From assembly GCF_036241575.1 (NCBI RefSeq), contig NZ_CP108455.1, forward strand, positions 3,344,001 through 3,408,000: a stretch of 64,000 nucleotides of DNA. The letters run 5' to 3'. A model generated the notes under the pieces. The model saw only the letters and a program-made list of their open reading frames with translations, made no database searches and was not told the DNA's origin. Shown here piece by piece: positions 33,443-44,577 of this stretch. The DNA is from Streptomyces sp. NBC_01267 (GTDB taxonomy: Bacteria; Actinomycetota; Actinomycetes; Streptomycetales; Streptomycetaceae). Position 1 is the stretch's first letter. Each line of letters begins with the position of its first letter. A program made the translations under genes and the position numbers.

Positions 33443-35020
33443 ATGACAGAGCGCCCCCCGCTCCGCCCGACCGCGCTGGCTCTGCTGATCTCCGTGATCA
33501 TTTCGGGCCTGCTGTGCGTCTGGGCGGTGTCCGCCGCCCCGGACCAGATACGTACCCCTCTCGGCTGGTGCTCGGCGGTGGCCGCCCTGCTGTTCAGCAC
33601 CGCCGTCACCACCGCCGTGCACGCCGTACGGCTCGCCACCCTCACCTCGCGCAGGCTCGGTGCGCGCATCGGCCAACTGACCGAGGAGTCCGCCCAGTCC
33701 GGACTGCGCGCCGCCCAGCTCGCCACCGACTTCGAGCAGCGGACCGCGCAGCTCACCGCCGAGCACCGGGCGAAGGTCGCCGAACTCACGGCCCAGCGCG
33801 AGGCCACTGCCGCCGGGCTCACCGCGCAGTTCGACGCGAAGACCGTCGAGCTGGCCGCCCGCACCGCCCGCGCCGAATCGGTCCGCGCCGCCGCCATGTC
33901 GGCAGCCGCCAACGCCGCGGGCCGCATGCAGGCCCTCGCCACCGGCATGCTCGCCGACCTGCGCGAGATGGAGCACCGGCACACCGACGAGGACGTACTG
34001 GGCGACCTGCTGCACCTCGACCACCGCACCGCCCAGGCGGGACGGCTCGCCGACTCCATCGCCGTACTGACCGGGGCCCGTTCCGGGCGCCGCTGGGCCA
34101 AGCCCATCGTCATGGAGTCGATCCTGCGCGGCGCGATGGGCCGGATCGCCGGGTACCAGCGCGTACGGCTGCACTCGACCAGTGAGGTCTCCATCGCCGG
34201 CCACGCGGCCGAGGGCGTCATGCACGCGCTCGCCGAACTCCTCGACAACGCGGCGAACTTCTCGCCGCCCACGGCCGAAGTGCACGTGTACGTCGAGGAG
34301 GTACCGGCCGGGGTGATCCTCACCATCGAGGACAGCGGCCTGGTCATGAGCGACGTCCAGCTGCGCCGCGCCGAGCGGGCCGTGACCGCGGAGACCACCC
34401 AGCAGACCGACCTCGCCGGGCTCTCCGGCACCCGCCTCGGCCTCGCCGTGGTGGGGCGGCTGGCCCGCAAGCACGGGCTGACCGTGTCCTTCCGCCCGTC
34501 CGCGCGCGGCGGCACCGGCGTCCTGGTGCTGCTCCCGCAGGAACTGATCTCCCGCCAGTCCCGGGGTACGGCACCGGGCGCGGCGGCACCAGCTCCCGCG
34601 CCTGCCGCCACGGCAGCTCCGGAGACCCGGTCCCGTACGGAGGCGGAGCCCCTGCCGGTACGGGGCACGGACACGGCCGCCGGAACCACGGCGTCCGCCA
34701 CCTCTGCAGAAGCCGCAGAAGCCGCGGACGCCGCAGACACCGCAGAAGCCTCAGACGCCGTAGACGTCACCGAGGTCACCAAGCCCGCCGGAACCCCGGA
34801 GCCCGAACCCGATCACGCCACCGCCGAGTTGGGCGAGAGCGGTCTCCCCAAGCGGCAGCGCGGCCGGACCATGGCCGCGGCGCACCCGGCAGGAACCCAG
34901 ATCCCCGGCTCCACCCAGCCGCGTACCACCACCACACCCACGACATCCGCCGCCAGGTTCAGCACCTTCCGCCAGGCCGTACGTGGCGAATCCCCGAACC
35001 CGGAAGGCAGCACCTCATGA
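33443..35020 (+). CDS. cvnA: conservon sensor-like ATPase CvnA
   Basis: A 525-aa membrane protein: two N-terminal helices (about 11-31 and 42-62), a coiled-coil region (about 75-150, repeated AQLTAE/AELTAQ heptads), the HLDHRTAQAGRLADS helix at the dimerisation position, and a GHKL ATPase (N box ELLDNAANFSPP, G box IEDSGLVMSD, later GLAVVGRLARKHG). The last 120 residues are low-complexity (Ala/Glu/Asp/Thr) with a basic end. In conservons CvnA works with CvnB-D as a membrane GPCR-like signalling complex. ATG follows GAGGA; the stop overlaps cvnB (ATGA). Confidence 0.92.
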   Translation: MTERPPLRPTALALLISVIISGLLCVWAVSAAPDQIRTPLGWCSAVAALLFSTAVTTAVHAVRLATLTSRRLGARIGQLTEESAQSGLRAAQLATDFEQRTAQLTAEHRAKVAELTAQREATAAGLTAQFDAKTVELAARTARAESVRAAAMSAAANAAGRMQALATGMLADLREMEHRHTDEDVLGDLLHLDHRTAQAGRLADSIAVLTGARSGRRWAKPIVMESILRGAMGRIAGYQRVRLHSTSEVSIAGHAAEGVMHALAELLDNAANFSPPTAEVHVYVEEVPAGVILTIEDSGLVMSDVQLRRAERAVTAETTQQTDLAGLSGTRLGLAVVGRLARKHGLTVSFRPSARGGTGVLVLLPQELISRQSRGTAPGAAAPAPAPAATAAPETRSRTEAEPLPVRGTDTAAGTTASATSAEAAEAADAADTAEASDAVDVTEVTKPAGTPEPEPDHATAELGESGLPKRQRGRTMAAAHPAGTQIPGSTQPRTTTTPTTSAARFSTFRQAVRGESPNPEGSTS

Positions 35021-35418
35021 GCACGACCACCACCGACGAGCGGCTCAACTGGCTGCTGGAGAGCCTCCTTGAGCGCACTCCCGGCACCCGGCACGCCCTG
35101 GTCCTCTCCCGTGACGGCCTCAAGCTCTGCCGTACGCCCGGTCTCTCCGTCGACCAGGCCGACCAGCTCGCCGCCATCTCGGCCGGTATCCAGAGCCTGT
35201 CGCACGGCGCCTCCATGGAGTTCGGCGACGGCAGCGGCGGCGTACGCACCGCGATGGCCGAGTTCTACGGCGGCGTGCTGTTCATCGTGGAGGCGGGCGA
35301 CGGCGCGCATCTCTCGGTGATCGCCGACGAGTCGGCCGACGTCGGCCTCATCGGGCACAACATGAGCGAGCTGGTCGAGCAGCTGGGCGAACACCTCAGC
35401 GCGGAGCCCCGCGCATGA
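35017..35418 (+). CDS. cvnB: conservon Roadblock/LC7 protein CvnB
   Basis: A 133-aa protein with a single Roadblock/LC7 fold: LLESLLERTPGTRHALVLSRDGL, MEFGDGSGGVRTAMAEFYGG and LFIVEAGDGAHLSVIADE are the conserved strands and turns. Such proteins regulate small GTPases, here presumably CvnD. Both ends overlap neighbours (ATGA with cvnA and with cvnC), so the four subunits are made in step. Confidence 0.92.
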   Translation: MSTTTTDERLNWLLESLLERTPGTRHALVLSRDGLKLCRTPGLSVDQADQLAAISAGIQSLSHGASMEFGDGSGGVRTAMAEFYGGVLFIVEAGDGAHLSVIADESADVGLIGHNMSELVEQLGEHLSAEPRA

Positions 35419-35789
35419 ACCCCCCGTTGAGCAGGGCCAGGCCGGGACGCGACGACGACCCGGACCGCCTCTACACCGTCACCGGCGGGCGCACCAGGTC
35501 GGACGCCACCGTGTTCGACCTGGTGACCCTGGTGGTCAGCGAGTGCGACCCGACGCCGGGCATGCAGTCCGAGCACGTCTCGATCCTGCGGATGTGCGGC
35601 CGTCCCACGGCCGTCGTCGAGATCGCGGCGGAGCTGAAGCTGCCCGTGTCCATCACCCGGATCCTGCTCTGCGACCTGCTCGACACCGGCCGGATCAGCG
35701 CCCGCCATCCGCGCACGGCACGCGGCGCCGACAGCCTTCCCGACCCTCACATCCTGGAGCAGGTGCTCGTTGGACTCCGCAACCTCTAA
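35415..35789 (+). CDS. cvnC: conservon DUF742 protein CvnC
   Basis: A 124-aa DUF742 protein. It has the typical DPDRLYTVTGGRTRSD start, FDLVTLVVSE, and a winged-helix-like core (HVSILRMCGRPTAVVEIAAE, then LKLPVSITRILLCDLLDTG), ending DPHILEQVLVGLRNL. Its role in conservons is as an adaptor between CvnA and the GTPase. It overlaps cvnB by 4 bp and cvnD by 20 bp. Confidence 0.92.
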   Translation: MNPPLSRARPGRDDDPDRLYTVTGGRTRSDATVFDLVTLVVSECDPTPGMQSEHVSILRMCGRPTAVVEIAAELKLPVSITRILLCDLLDTGRISARHPRTARGADSLPDPHILEQVLVGLRNL

Positions 35790-36483
35790 CCCGAACGCCC
35801 TGGCCGGCACCGCCGACAACGGTCTCAAGATCGTCATCGTCGGCGGGTTCGGCGCAGGGAAGACCACCATGGTCAGGTCCGTCAGCGAGATCCGTCCGCT
35901 GAACACCGAGGAGACGATGACGCAGGCGGGGGCGGCCGTCGACGATCTCAGCGGTGTGCAGGCCAAGACCTCCACCACCGTCGCCTTCGACTTCGGCCGC
36001 ATCACCATCGACGAGCGCACGATCCTGTACCTCTTCGGCGCACCGGGCCAGGAGCGCTTCTGGTTCCTCTGGGACCGGCTGTTCTCCGGCACGCTCGGCG
36101 CGGTCGTCCTCGTCGACACCCGCAGGCTCGCCGACTCCTGGTACGCGATCGACCGCCTGGAGCACCACGGCACCCCGTTCATCGTCGCCTGCAACGACTT
36201 CGGCGGCCCGGTGCACTCCCTGGAGCAGCTCAGGGAGGCGCTGGACCTCTCCCCGGAGATCCCGCTGATCGACTGCGACGCGCGGGACCGTACGTCGAGC
36301 AAGTACGTACTGATCACGCTCCTCCAGCACCTCCACGCCCTGTCCACCGCGTCCGCCGCTTCCGCCACGTCCGACACAGCCACCACGTCCGACGCGTCCG
36401 CCTCCTCTGCCGCGTCCTCCGCATCTGCCACGTCATCCTCCGCATCTGCCGCGTCCTCCGCCCGGGAGCCGAGCACCACATGA
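35770..36483 (+). CDS. cvnD: conservon GTPase CvnD with low-complexity tail
   Basis: A 237-aa small GTPase: P-loop GGFGAGKTT (about 22-30), switch I area TEETMTQAGAAVDDLS, GAPGQERFWFLWDR (DxxG equivalent), and ACNDFGG as the NKxD equivalent. The TTG start at 35770 lies inside cvnC. The core ends near residue 190 (LITLLQHLHAL), and about 45 further residues are almost only Ala, Ser, Thr and Asp, encoded by TCCGCC-type hexamer repeats. This tail is unusual for the family. The stop overlaps the first P450 gene (ATGA). Confidence 0.9.
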   Translation: MDSATSNPNALAGTADNGLKIVIVGGFGAGKTTMVRSVSEIRPLNTEETMTQAGAAVDDLSGVQAKTSTTVAFDFGRITIDERTILYLFGAPGQERFWFLWDRLFSGTLGAVVLVDTRRLADSWYAIDRLEHHGTPFIVACNDFGGPVHSLEQLREALDLSPEIPLIDCDARDRTSSKYVLITLLQHLHALSTASAASATSDTATTSDASASSAASSASATSSSASAASSAREPSTT

Positions 36484-37694
36484 CCACCGAAACCCCGCCC
36501 ACCCCGCTGAGCGGCCCGCGTTTCCAGACGGATCCCACCCAGCTCTACCGGGAGATGCGCCGCGACCACGGCCCGGTCGCGCCGGTGATCCTCGACGGCG
36601 ACGTACCGGCCTGGCTGGTGCTCGACTACCGCGAGCTGCACCAGGTCACCGCCGACCCGGTGCTCTTCAGCCGGGACTCCGACCTGTGGAGCCAGTGGGA
36701 CCGCATCCCCGACGACTGGCCGCTGCTGCCGATGATCGGCCGTAAGCAGCCGTCGATCCTCTACACCGTGGGCGAGCGGCACCGCGAGCGCGCCGCGATG
36801 ATCGGCGACGCGCTGGAGTCGGTCGACCCGTTCGAACTGCGCCGGATCTCCGAGCAGTTCGCCGACGAACTGGTCAACTCCTTCTGCGGCGCCGGAGAGA
36901 CGGAGATCATCGGCCGGTACGCGATGATGCTGCCGGTCCGGGTGCTCGCCCGGATCTACGGCTTCACGGACGACGAGGGCCCGGCCCTGGTCAAGGCGTT
37001 GAACGACATGATCGACGGCCGGGAGCACGCCCTCGCCGGGCAGCAGCACCTCGCGCAGTCGATGGTGAACCTGCTCATCTCGCGGCAGGAGCAGCCCGCC
37101 GAGGACGTCGCCTCGCACATGCTGGGCAACAACGCGGGCTTCACCGCCGAGGAGATCGCCCAGGACCTGATGGTCATGATGGCCGCGGGCCACCAGCCCA
37201 CCGCCGACTGGATCGGCAACTCGCTGCGGCTGATGCTGACCGACGACCGGTTCGCCGCGTCGCTGTCCGGCGGCCGGCACAGCGTCGCCGAGGCCATGAA
37301 CGAGGTCCTCTGGGAGGACACCCCCACCCAGAACGTCGCGGGCCGCTGGGCCTCCCGCGACACCACGCTCGGCGGCCGGCACATCCAGTCCGGCGACATG
37401 CTGCTGCTCGGCATCGCCGCCGCCAACGCCGATCCGCAGGTACGCACCGACGGTTCGGCCCTCACCGGGGGCAACAACGCCTTCTTCTCCTTCGGCCACG
37501 GCGAGCACCGCTGCCCGTTCCCGGCCCAGGAGATCGCGGAGGTCATCGCGCGTACGGGCATCGAGGTCATCCTCGACCGCCTCCCCGACGTCGACCTCGC
37601 GGCACCCGAGGAGAGCCTCACGCGGCGCCCCTCGCCGTGGCTGCGCGGTCTGTCCACCCTGCCCGTCACCTTCACCCCGGTACCGGCGCTGTGA
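36480..37694 (+). CDS. cvnE: conservon cytochrome P450, CYP157-like, lacking ExxR
   Basis: A 404-aa P450-fold protein. The I helix (MMAAGHQPTADW) and the Cys loop (FFSFGHGEHRCPFPAQEIAE) are present, but the K-helix ExxR is replaced by EVLW (Arg to Trp), and Cys is followed by PF instead of xG. Loss of ExxR together with this Cys loop is characteristic of the CYP157 family, which occurs in conservons. It overlaps cvnD by 4 bp. Substrate and activity are unknown; a regulatory or heme-binding role is as likely as catalysis. Confidence 0.85.
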   Translation: MTTETPPTPLSGPRFQTDPTQLYREMRRDHGPVAPVILDGDVPAWLVLDYRELHQVTADPVLFSRDSDLWSQWDRIPDDWPLLPMIGRKQPSILYTVGERHRERAAMIGDALESVDPFELRRISEQFADELVNSFCGAGETEIIGRYAMMLPVRVLARIYGFTDDEGPALVKALNDMIDGREHALAGQQHLAQSMVNLLISRQEQPAEDVASHMLGNNAGFTAEEIAQDLMVMMAAGHQPTADWIGNSLRLMLTDDRFAASLSGGRHSVAEAMNEVLWEDTPTQNVAGRWASRDTTLGGRHIQSGDMLLLGIAAANADPQVRTDGSALTGGNNAFFSFGHGEHRCPFPAQEIAEVIARTGIEVILDRLPDVDLAAPEESLTRRPSPWLRGLSTLPVTFTPVPAL

Positions 37695-37743
37695 CGCGAA
37701 GACCGTCCCGGCCCGGCCCCAACGAAAGACCCAGGAGCCACAG

Positions 37744-40235
<2,492 letters not shown>

Positions 40236-40270
40236 GGCCTCGGGGCCTCTCGCCGACACCCTGTCCTCCC

Positions 40271-40306
40271 AAGTAGCCCCCTACCTCGCGCGGTAGGGGG
40301 CTACTT
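40271..40306. terminator. perfect 15-bp bidirectional terminator
   Basis: AAGTAGCCCCCTACC and GGTAGGGGGCTACTT form a perfect 15-bp stem with loop TCGCGC, 35 bp after the serC stop and 19 bp from the convergent SLOG gene stop. Confidence 0.9.
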
Positions 40307-40324
40307 CGCGTGCGGTGGGGAACC

Positions 40325-40816
40325 TCAGCCTCGCCGTGCGGCACCCGTGGGCCAGACCACATCGACGGCGAGTCCGGCCTTGCGCGCTTCGAGCACCGTG
40401 TCGGCGGTGCCTCCGCCCTTGCCCGACGGGGGCATTCCGTCCCACACGGCGACGAGCCGATCGGCGCGCTCCAGAAGGACGGAGTTCGCAGCCTCGTACG
40501 CCTTCCGGTCCGCAGTGTCGTAGGGCAGCACAACGACTTCGGCGGCAGCCTCGACCAGACGATCGAATACCTGGGCGTGCTCGCCGTGCACCTTGGTCGC
40601 CCGGTAGTTCCTCGACGGAATCACCGCCACGAGCCGACCGCCGACCTCGATCACCATCTCGGCGAACAAGCTGTCGGCTCCGGCAGCGATGCACGACACC
40701 CCGACCAGCCGGTCAGCCGCATGCGACTCCAGCACCTCACGAAGCGCGTTACGCACGAGCGGGACACTTTCGGCTGTGATGTCCATATGCCCAGTGACGG
40801 CAAGGGTGGTTGTCAC
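40325..40816 (-). CDS. SLOG/YpsA-like Rossmann-fold protein
   Basis: A 163-aa protein of the SLOG (LOG/YpsA/DprA-like) nucleotide-binding fold: TLAVTGHMDITAES at the first strand, GVSCIAAGADSLFAEMVIE as the glycine-rich loop, and ADRLVAVWDGMPPSGKGG with GTADTV near the C-terminus. Members bind nucleotides or their derivatives and are often tied to signalling or conflict systems. GTG 40816 has GGAGAG just upstream. It lies 14 bp downstream of the XRE gene and is probably in one transcript with it. Confidence 0.7.
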   Translation of the reverse strand: MTTTLAVTGHMDITAESVPLVRNALREVLESHAADRLVGVSCIAAGADSLFAEMVIEVGGRLVAVIPSRNYRATKVHGEHAQVFDRLVEAAAEVVVLPYDTADRKAYEAANSVLLERADRLVAVWDGMPPSGKGGGTADTVLEARKAGLAVDVVWPTGAARRG

Positions 40817-40829
40817 GTGCACTCTCCGA

Positions 40830-42278
40830 TCAGCTCGCCAGCAGATCGCGGATACTATCGCGCGCCCCTCGCACCGACGGCGACGAACTACGGCCCACGG
40901 TATAGGGATAGAGCGAGCCGAGTTTTCTACGCACCCGACCGGAACGGGTGAGCGAGGCTGCCTCGACAGCGCGGTACGTGTAGTCAGCCGCATCTGACAC
41001 ATCCCCTGCGAGAAACGAGCACTCAGCAAGCCCGATCCAGTCGAGCGCGTGTGACCGGCTGGCCTCGACACCACGTGCAGCGAGCGCCTGCCTGATCTCT
41101 GCGGCAGCTGTCTCCGCATGTGCCCGGGGGTCCGTGCGTGCCATGTCGAGCAGCCTTCCGCCCGTCACACCCGCGAGCTCTGCACGATCGAAGTAGTGGA
41201 TCCAGTAGGGCTCTTCACCGTCGTCAGCGTCAGCGAGTGCATCGACAGCCTGTCCCGTTGCCCGATGGAATGCTCCAGGGCGCCCCTGCGCCGCGTAGCA
41301 CCATGCCTCGCGGGTATGGAGCATGGCACGTACCCGCGGACCAAGCTCATGTCGTGCCCCGTCCTGCGCAAGTCGCACAAGATCGAGGGCATCCTGCGGC
41401 CGATCGCGATACAACATCTGCCGTGCCATGCCGGCAAGCACATTCGCCCCGAATACGGTGTCGCCGCCAGCGTGCGCAGACCGCAAGGCAAGCACGTAGT
41501 ACTGCTGTGCCTGCCGCTGCTGCCCCAAGTCCCAAGCCATCGTCGCGGCAGTTCCCGAAAGCTGCGCCATCACCCGATAGAGGCGGCGTTCGACATCCGG
41601 CCGCTGCTGCTCTTCGAGATTCGACGCAACTTCATTCAGCTGTCCAACCACTGCTTTGCTTCGCAATCCTCCGCCGTACTGGTGGTCCCATGACCGGAAA
41701 TGACGCGTGGTGCGTTCCAGTTGCTCTATGTCATTCTCGCCAAGTCGACCTCGGCGCAATCGTGGTACGACAGCTGCAGCTGGCTGCATCCAGCCTTCGA
41801 GCGAGTTGAGCAGCCCGGATCCGGTCACGGCTGCCCCTGCAAGTGCGCGAGTTGCCGCGCGCCGATCCATCACGAGATCACTCCTGGTCACGTCTGCCGC
41901 AAGCTCAACCGTGCGGTCGGGGTTCCACGGGGTCTCTCCTGTCGGCGTACGTCTCTCCGGCTCTACGGCCTGCTGTTGCTCGTCGGGTTTCGCCTCCCAC
42001 GGCCGACGAGCGAGACCGAGCATGGGGCCGGGGATACAAAGCCCGTCGGAGATACGACAAATCACCGTGAATGCAGTGACCTGTTGCTGCCCGCTAATGA
42101 TGTTCGAGACCTTGCCGGGCGTGAGCTGACACGCCGACGCGATCTTGTTCTGCGACAGTCCGCCCCACTTTTTGAACAGGGCGAACGCCGTGGCGAAGTC
42201 GTGCTCTGCGAGAGCTCGCCCGACTTCCTCACGTTCAAGGACTTCCAGAGCAAGCGGGCCAGGCGAGATGACGTCCAT
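40830..42278 (-). CDS. XRE-family regulator with TPR-like domain
   Basis: A 482-aa protein. The XRE helix-turn-helix is at about 38-85 (GGLSQNKIASACQLTPGKVS, then NIISGQQQVTAFTVICRISD). A linker and a Trp-containing segment follow, then 300 residues of helical TPR-like repeats (RQAQQYYVLALRSAHAGGD, DALDLVRLAQDGARH, AADYTYRAVEAASL). This layout is common in Streptomyces regulators of natural-product or peptide clusters; the TPR part usually binds a ligand or peptide. It is divergent from the DUF6415/radical SAM operon, which it likely controls. Confidence 0.8.
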   Translation of the reverse strand: MDVISPGPLALEVLEREEVGRALAEHDFATAFALFKKWGGLSQNKIASACQLTPGKVSNIISGQQQVTAFTVICRISDGLCIPGPMLGLARRPWEAKPDEQQQAVEPERRTPTGETPWNPDRTVELAADVTRSDLVMDRRAATRALAGAAVTGSGLLNSLEGWMQPAAAVVPRLRRGRLGENDIEQLERTTRHFRSWDHQYGGGLRSKAVVGQLNEVASNLEEQQRPDVERRLYRVMAQLSGTAATMAWDLGQQRQAQQYYVLALRSAHAGGDTVFGANVLAGMARQMLYRDRPQDALDLVRLAQDGARHELGPRVRAMLHTREAWCYAAQGRPGAFHRATGQAVDALADADDGEEPYWIHYFDRAELAGVTGGRLLDMARTDPRAHAETAAAEIRQALAARGVEASRSHALDWIGLAECSFLAGDVSDAADYTYRAVEAASLTRSGRVRRKLGSLYPYTVGRSSSPSVRGARDSIRDLLAS

Positions 42279-42434
42279 AGGTCGGCTCCGAGGCGATCTT
42301 ATGGGGGATGGATAGCGTATCGATAGAGAAACGAGTGCATTGCCGAGTCGGTAACACCCGCTGGTCATAGGCATATTGATCCCCCAGACCGAATCTGGAT
42401 ACCCGAAGGGAAGACGCCGACGACCGGAGGCACC

Positions 42435-42848
42435 GTGCAAACGACTACCGACACGCAACAAACCATCGAGGGGCCAGTCGCCACCGGCTCACAGTGGTCA
42501 GAGGCAGAGGATCCCAGGCCCGTGGATCTCGAAACGATGCGGGCCGTAGCGGATCGGCTTCTCGCCCTGGAAGAGGCGCCCTCGACGGATGATCTCCTCA
42601 CCCTGGTCATGATGCTGCGCGGATTCCTCGCCCTGCTCATCCCCGAGGTCCGCGCACTGGCCGCCGGACGTCCCGTGGACGACGTATGGCGGGCCGCCGC
42701 GCAGGCCGGAATCGGTGAGGCCCGTCGCCGCCTGAACCACACCACCGGGCATCGCGCACCCGTGCTGCTCGCGGAGGCCCAGCGCCTGTCCCGGTCGGTG
42801 CTGGCCCTGTGCACGTACCTGGAGAACCTGGAGGCGTGCGGTGAGTGA
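42435..42848 (+). CDS. DUF6415-family protein
   Basis: A 137-aa all-helical protein (LETMRAVADRLLALEE, LVMMLRGFLALLIPEVRAL, LLAEAQRLSRSVLALCTYLENL). It matches the DUF6415 group, named from its association with natural-product loci in actinobacteria; biochemical role unknown. The GTG start follows GGAGG at short spacing. It overlaps the next gene by 8 bp and opens the putative peptide-modification operon. Confidence 0.7.
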   Translation: MQTTTDTQQTIEGPVATGSQWSEAEDPRPVDLETMRAVADRLLALEEAPSTDDLLTLVMMLRGFLALLIPEVRALAAGRPVDDVWRAAAQAGIGEARRRLNHTTGHRAPVLLAEAQRLSRSVLALCTYLENLEACGE

Positions 42849-43404
42849 CTGCGTCGCACCGTGGAAGCCTCCACAGGGGACCGTGGGCGAGCTGGTGGCC
42901 GCCGGACGCTCCTGGGACGCCGTCCGCGCCCCGTGCAGCATCGGAGCCACCGTCGTCGACCAACTCGGCGAGAACTGCGGCGCGGTGATCCAGGACGGCT
43001 ACGCACAGAAGCTGTACTGGCTCATCAAGCCCCGCACGGCCGATACATGGCAGCACCAGGCAGGGTCGTCCGTGACGGTCCTGGGTACCGCCTCGTACGT
43101 GTTCGTACCTTCGGTGGAACGTACCGAGGGGCCGGGCCTGTGGTGGAAGGTCCCGCTTGAGCCGCTGCGCTACCTCACCGACGCGGACCTGCTGAAGGCC
43201 GTACTTGAGGAGGAGTTGGACGCGGTGCTCGGCCCGCGAACCCTGCTGGCATGCGAACCGTGCATGCACGCCCGGCTCTTCGAGACGAGCCATGACGGGT
43301 GCACAGGCGTCAGCAGTACGGAGTTGCAGGGCAGACGGATGCGCCCGAGTGCGCCCCGGCCCTGCCCCTGCGATCACCAGCTCATCCGGAGTAGCGATGC
43401 GTGA
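42841..43404 (+). CDS. unrecognised 187-aa protein in the radical SAM operon
   Basis: The family was not recognised with certainty. The first 130 residues (APWKPPQGTVGELVAAGRSW, CGAVIQDGYAQKLYWLIKP, TVLGTASYVFVPSVERTEGPGLWWKVP) resemble the small-domain pattern of actinobacterial proteins related to primase-polymerase N-terminal regions; this is weak. The last 50 residues are Cys- and Arg-rich (CEPCMHARLF, CTGVSS, CPCDHQ) and may bind zinc. It overlaps the gene before it and the 32-aa ORF after it, so it belongs to the operon. Confidence 0.6.
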   Translation: MSDCVAPWKPPQGTVGELVAAGRSWDAVRAPCSIGATVVDQLGENCGAVIQDGYAQKLYWLIKPRTADTWQHQAGSSVTVLGTASYVFVPSVERTEGPGLWWKVPLEPLRYLTDADLLKAVLEEELDAVLGPRTLLACEPCMHARLFETSHDGCTGVSSTELQGRRMRPSAPRPCPCDHQLIRSSDA

Positions 43405-43495
43405 GCCGAAGAACCGCCTCGCCGCCCTGACAGTGCTCTCCTGCCTCCTGGCTGTCCCGCTCCTCACGTGCCGCGTACACGACCTGGCCGTATAA
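43397..43495 (+). CDS. 32-aa hydrophobic peptide before the radical SAM gene
   Basis: The ATG overlaps the upstream stop (ATGCGTGA). The peptide has a charged start (MREPKNR), one hydrophobic helix (LAALTVLSCLLAVPLLT) and a polar end (CRVHDLAV), with two Cys. It is followed by a strong hairpin and then by the radical SAM gene. It could be a small membrane protein, a signal peptide remnant or, less likely, a modified peptide precursor. There is no separate ribosome-binding site, so expression depends on coupling. Confidence 0.45.
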   Translation: MREPKNRLAALTVLSCLLAVPLLTCRVHDLAV

Positions 43496-43552
43496 CCCAG
43501 CACCACACCCCATGGCGACCGAATCGGGTTCAAGGGTCGCACCCGACAACAC

Positions 43553-43591
43553 CCGCCCCGGCCGGAGTCCCGTAAGACCCGGCCGGGGCGG
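43553..43591 (+). terminator. 13-bp hairpin upstream of the radical SAM gene
   Basis: CCGCCCCGGCCGG pairs perfectly with CCGGCCGGGGCGG; loop 13 nt. In the middle of an operon this can act as an attenuator that keeps the enzymes at a lower level than the upstream small genes. An AAGGAGG sequence at 43629-43635 has no start codon at usable distance. Confidence 0.75.
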
Positions 43592-43686
43592 CTCTCCCAC
43601 CGCAACGCATCAGGAAGAGACACCGCCAAGGAGGAAAAGCGAAGAGCTTCTTCGCACCCCACCGGTCTCACATCGAAAGGCTCGGC

Positions 43687-44577
43687 ATGACCATCACCAT
43701 CGACAGTCCCGGATTGAACACTTCTCCCGCTGACGGAATTCTTTCCGTCGAGTGCGAGCTGACAGGCCGCTGCCAGTTGGAATGCTCGCACTGCTGCACC
43801 TTGTCCGGACCGAAGGCCGGCCACGGCACGATGACTCGCGCCGACTGGCTTGACGTCGTGGACGACATCGCCGCTGCCGGTATCCCCGCCGTCCAGTTCA
43901 TCGGCGGTGAGCCGACTCTCTCCCCGTCCTTGTTCTCCCTCGTCGACCGCGCGCTCGGGCATGGTCTGGTCGTCGAGGTCTACTCGAACCTCGCGCATGT
44001 CCGGCCCTCTCTGTGGACTGCCTTGGACCAGGCCGGTGTTCGTGTCGCGACCAGCTACTACAGCGACGACCCGGAGCAGCACGACACGATCACCGGAGGC
44101 AGGGGCAGCCATGCCCGCACCCTGGCCAACATCACCGAGGTACTGCGCCGGGGCATCCCGCTGCGTGTCGGCCTGGTCGACCTCGGTGACGGGCAGCGCG
44201 TCGCCGAAGCCGAAGCCCAACTACGGGCGCTCGGCGTGCAGAACATCCGAGTGGACCGGGTACGCGCAGTTGGACGCGCGGCATCGGATTCCGCCACCAT
44301 TCCCCACGTGAGTGAGCTGTGCGGGCGGTGCTTCCACGAGCGCGTCGCAGTGTCCCCGGACGGTGATGTGTACGGCTGCATCCTGTCCCGGCACCTGCCC
44401 ACAGGGAACGTACGCACGACACGTCTGCGTGAGGTCCTGGCCGGCCCCCGGTGGGCCGAAGCGCGGTCCGCCGTGCCCAAAGCGGCTACCCACGCGTGCC
44501 CGCCCAACGACGGCGGCGATTGCAGTCCCGCCAACACCCCTGCTTGCAACCCGAAGTTCCAGGAGAAGCACCGGTGA
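43687..44577 (+). CDS. radical SAM/SPASM-like enzyme
   Basis: A 296-aa enzyme. The radical SAM [4Fe-4S] motif is CQLECSHC (Cys29, Cys33, Cys36), followed by QFIGGEPTLSPSLFSLVDR (SAM-binding GGEPT) and a TIM-barrel core to about 200. The C-terminal part contains LCGRCFHERVAVSPDGDVYGC and further Cys (ACPPND, DCSPAN, ACNPKF), which fits a SPASM/auxiliary cluster domain. Such enzymes modify peptides (cyclophane, thioether, epimer). ATG follows AAAGG. The stop overlaps the methyltransferase start (GTGA), so both enzymes are coupled. Confidence 0.88.
   Translation: MTITIDSPGLNTSPADGILSVECELTGRCQLECSHCCTLSGPKAGHGTMTRADWLDVVDDIAAAGIPAVQFIGGEPTLSPSLFSLVDRALGHGLVVEVYSNLAHVRPSLWTALDQAGVRVATSYYSDDPEQHDTITGGRGSHARTLANITEVLRRGIPLRVGLVDLGDGQRVAEAEAQLRALGVQNIRVDRVRAVGRAASDSATIPHVSELCGRCFHERVAVSPDGDVYGCILSRHLPTGNVRTTRLREVLAGPRWAEARSAVPKAATHACPPNDGGDCSPANTPACNPKFQEKHR

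Noticed and set aside
43512..43733. 73-codon ORF overlapping the radical SAM start as a RiPP precursor
   Set aside because: No ribosome-binding site precedes its ATG, it runs through the terminator hairpin, it is Arg/His/Pro-rich throughout, and it overlaps the N-terminus of the enzyme in another frame.
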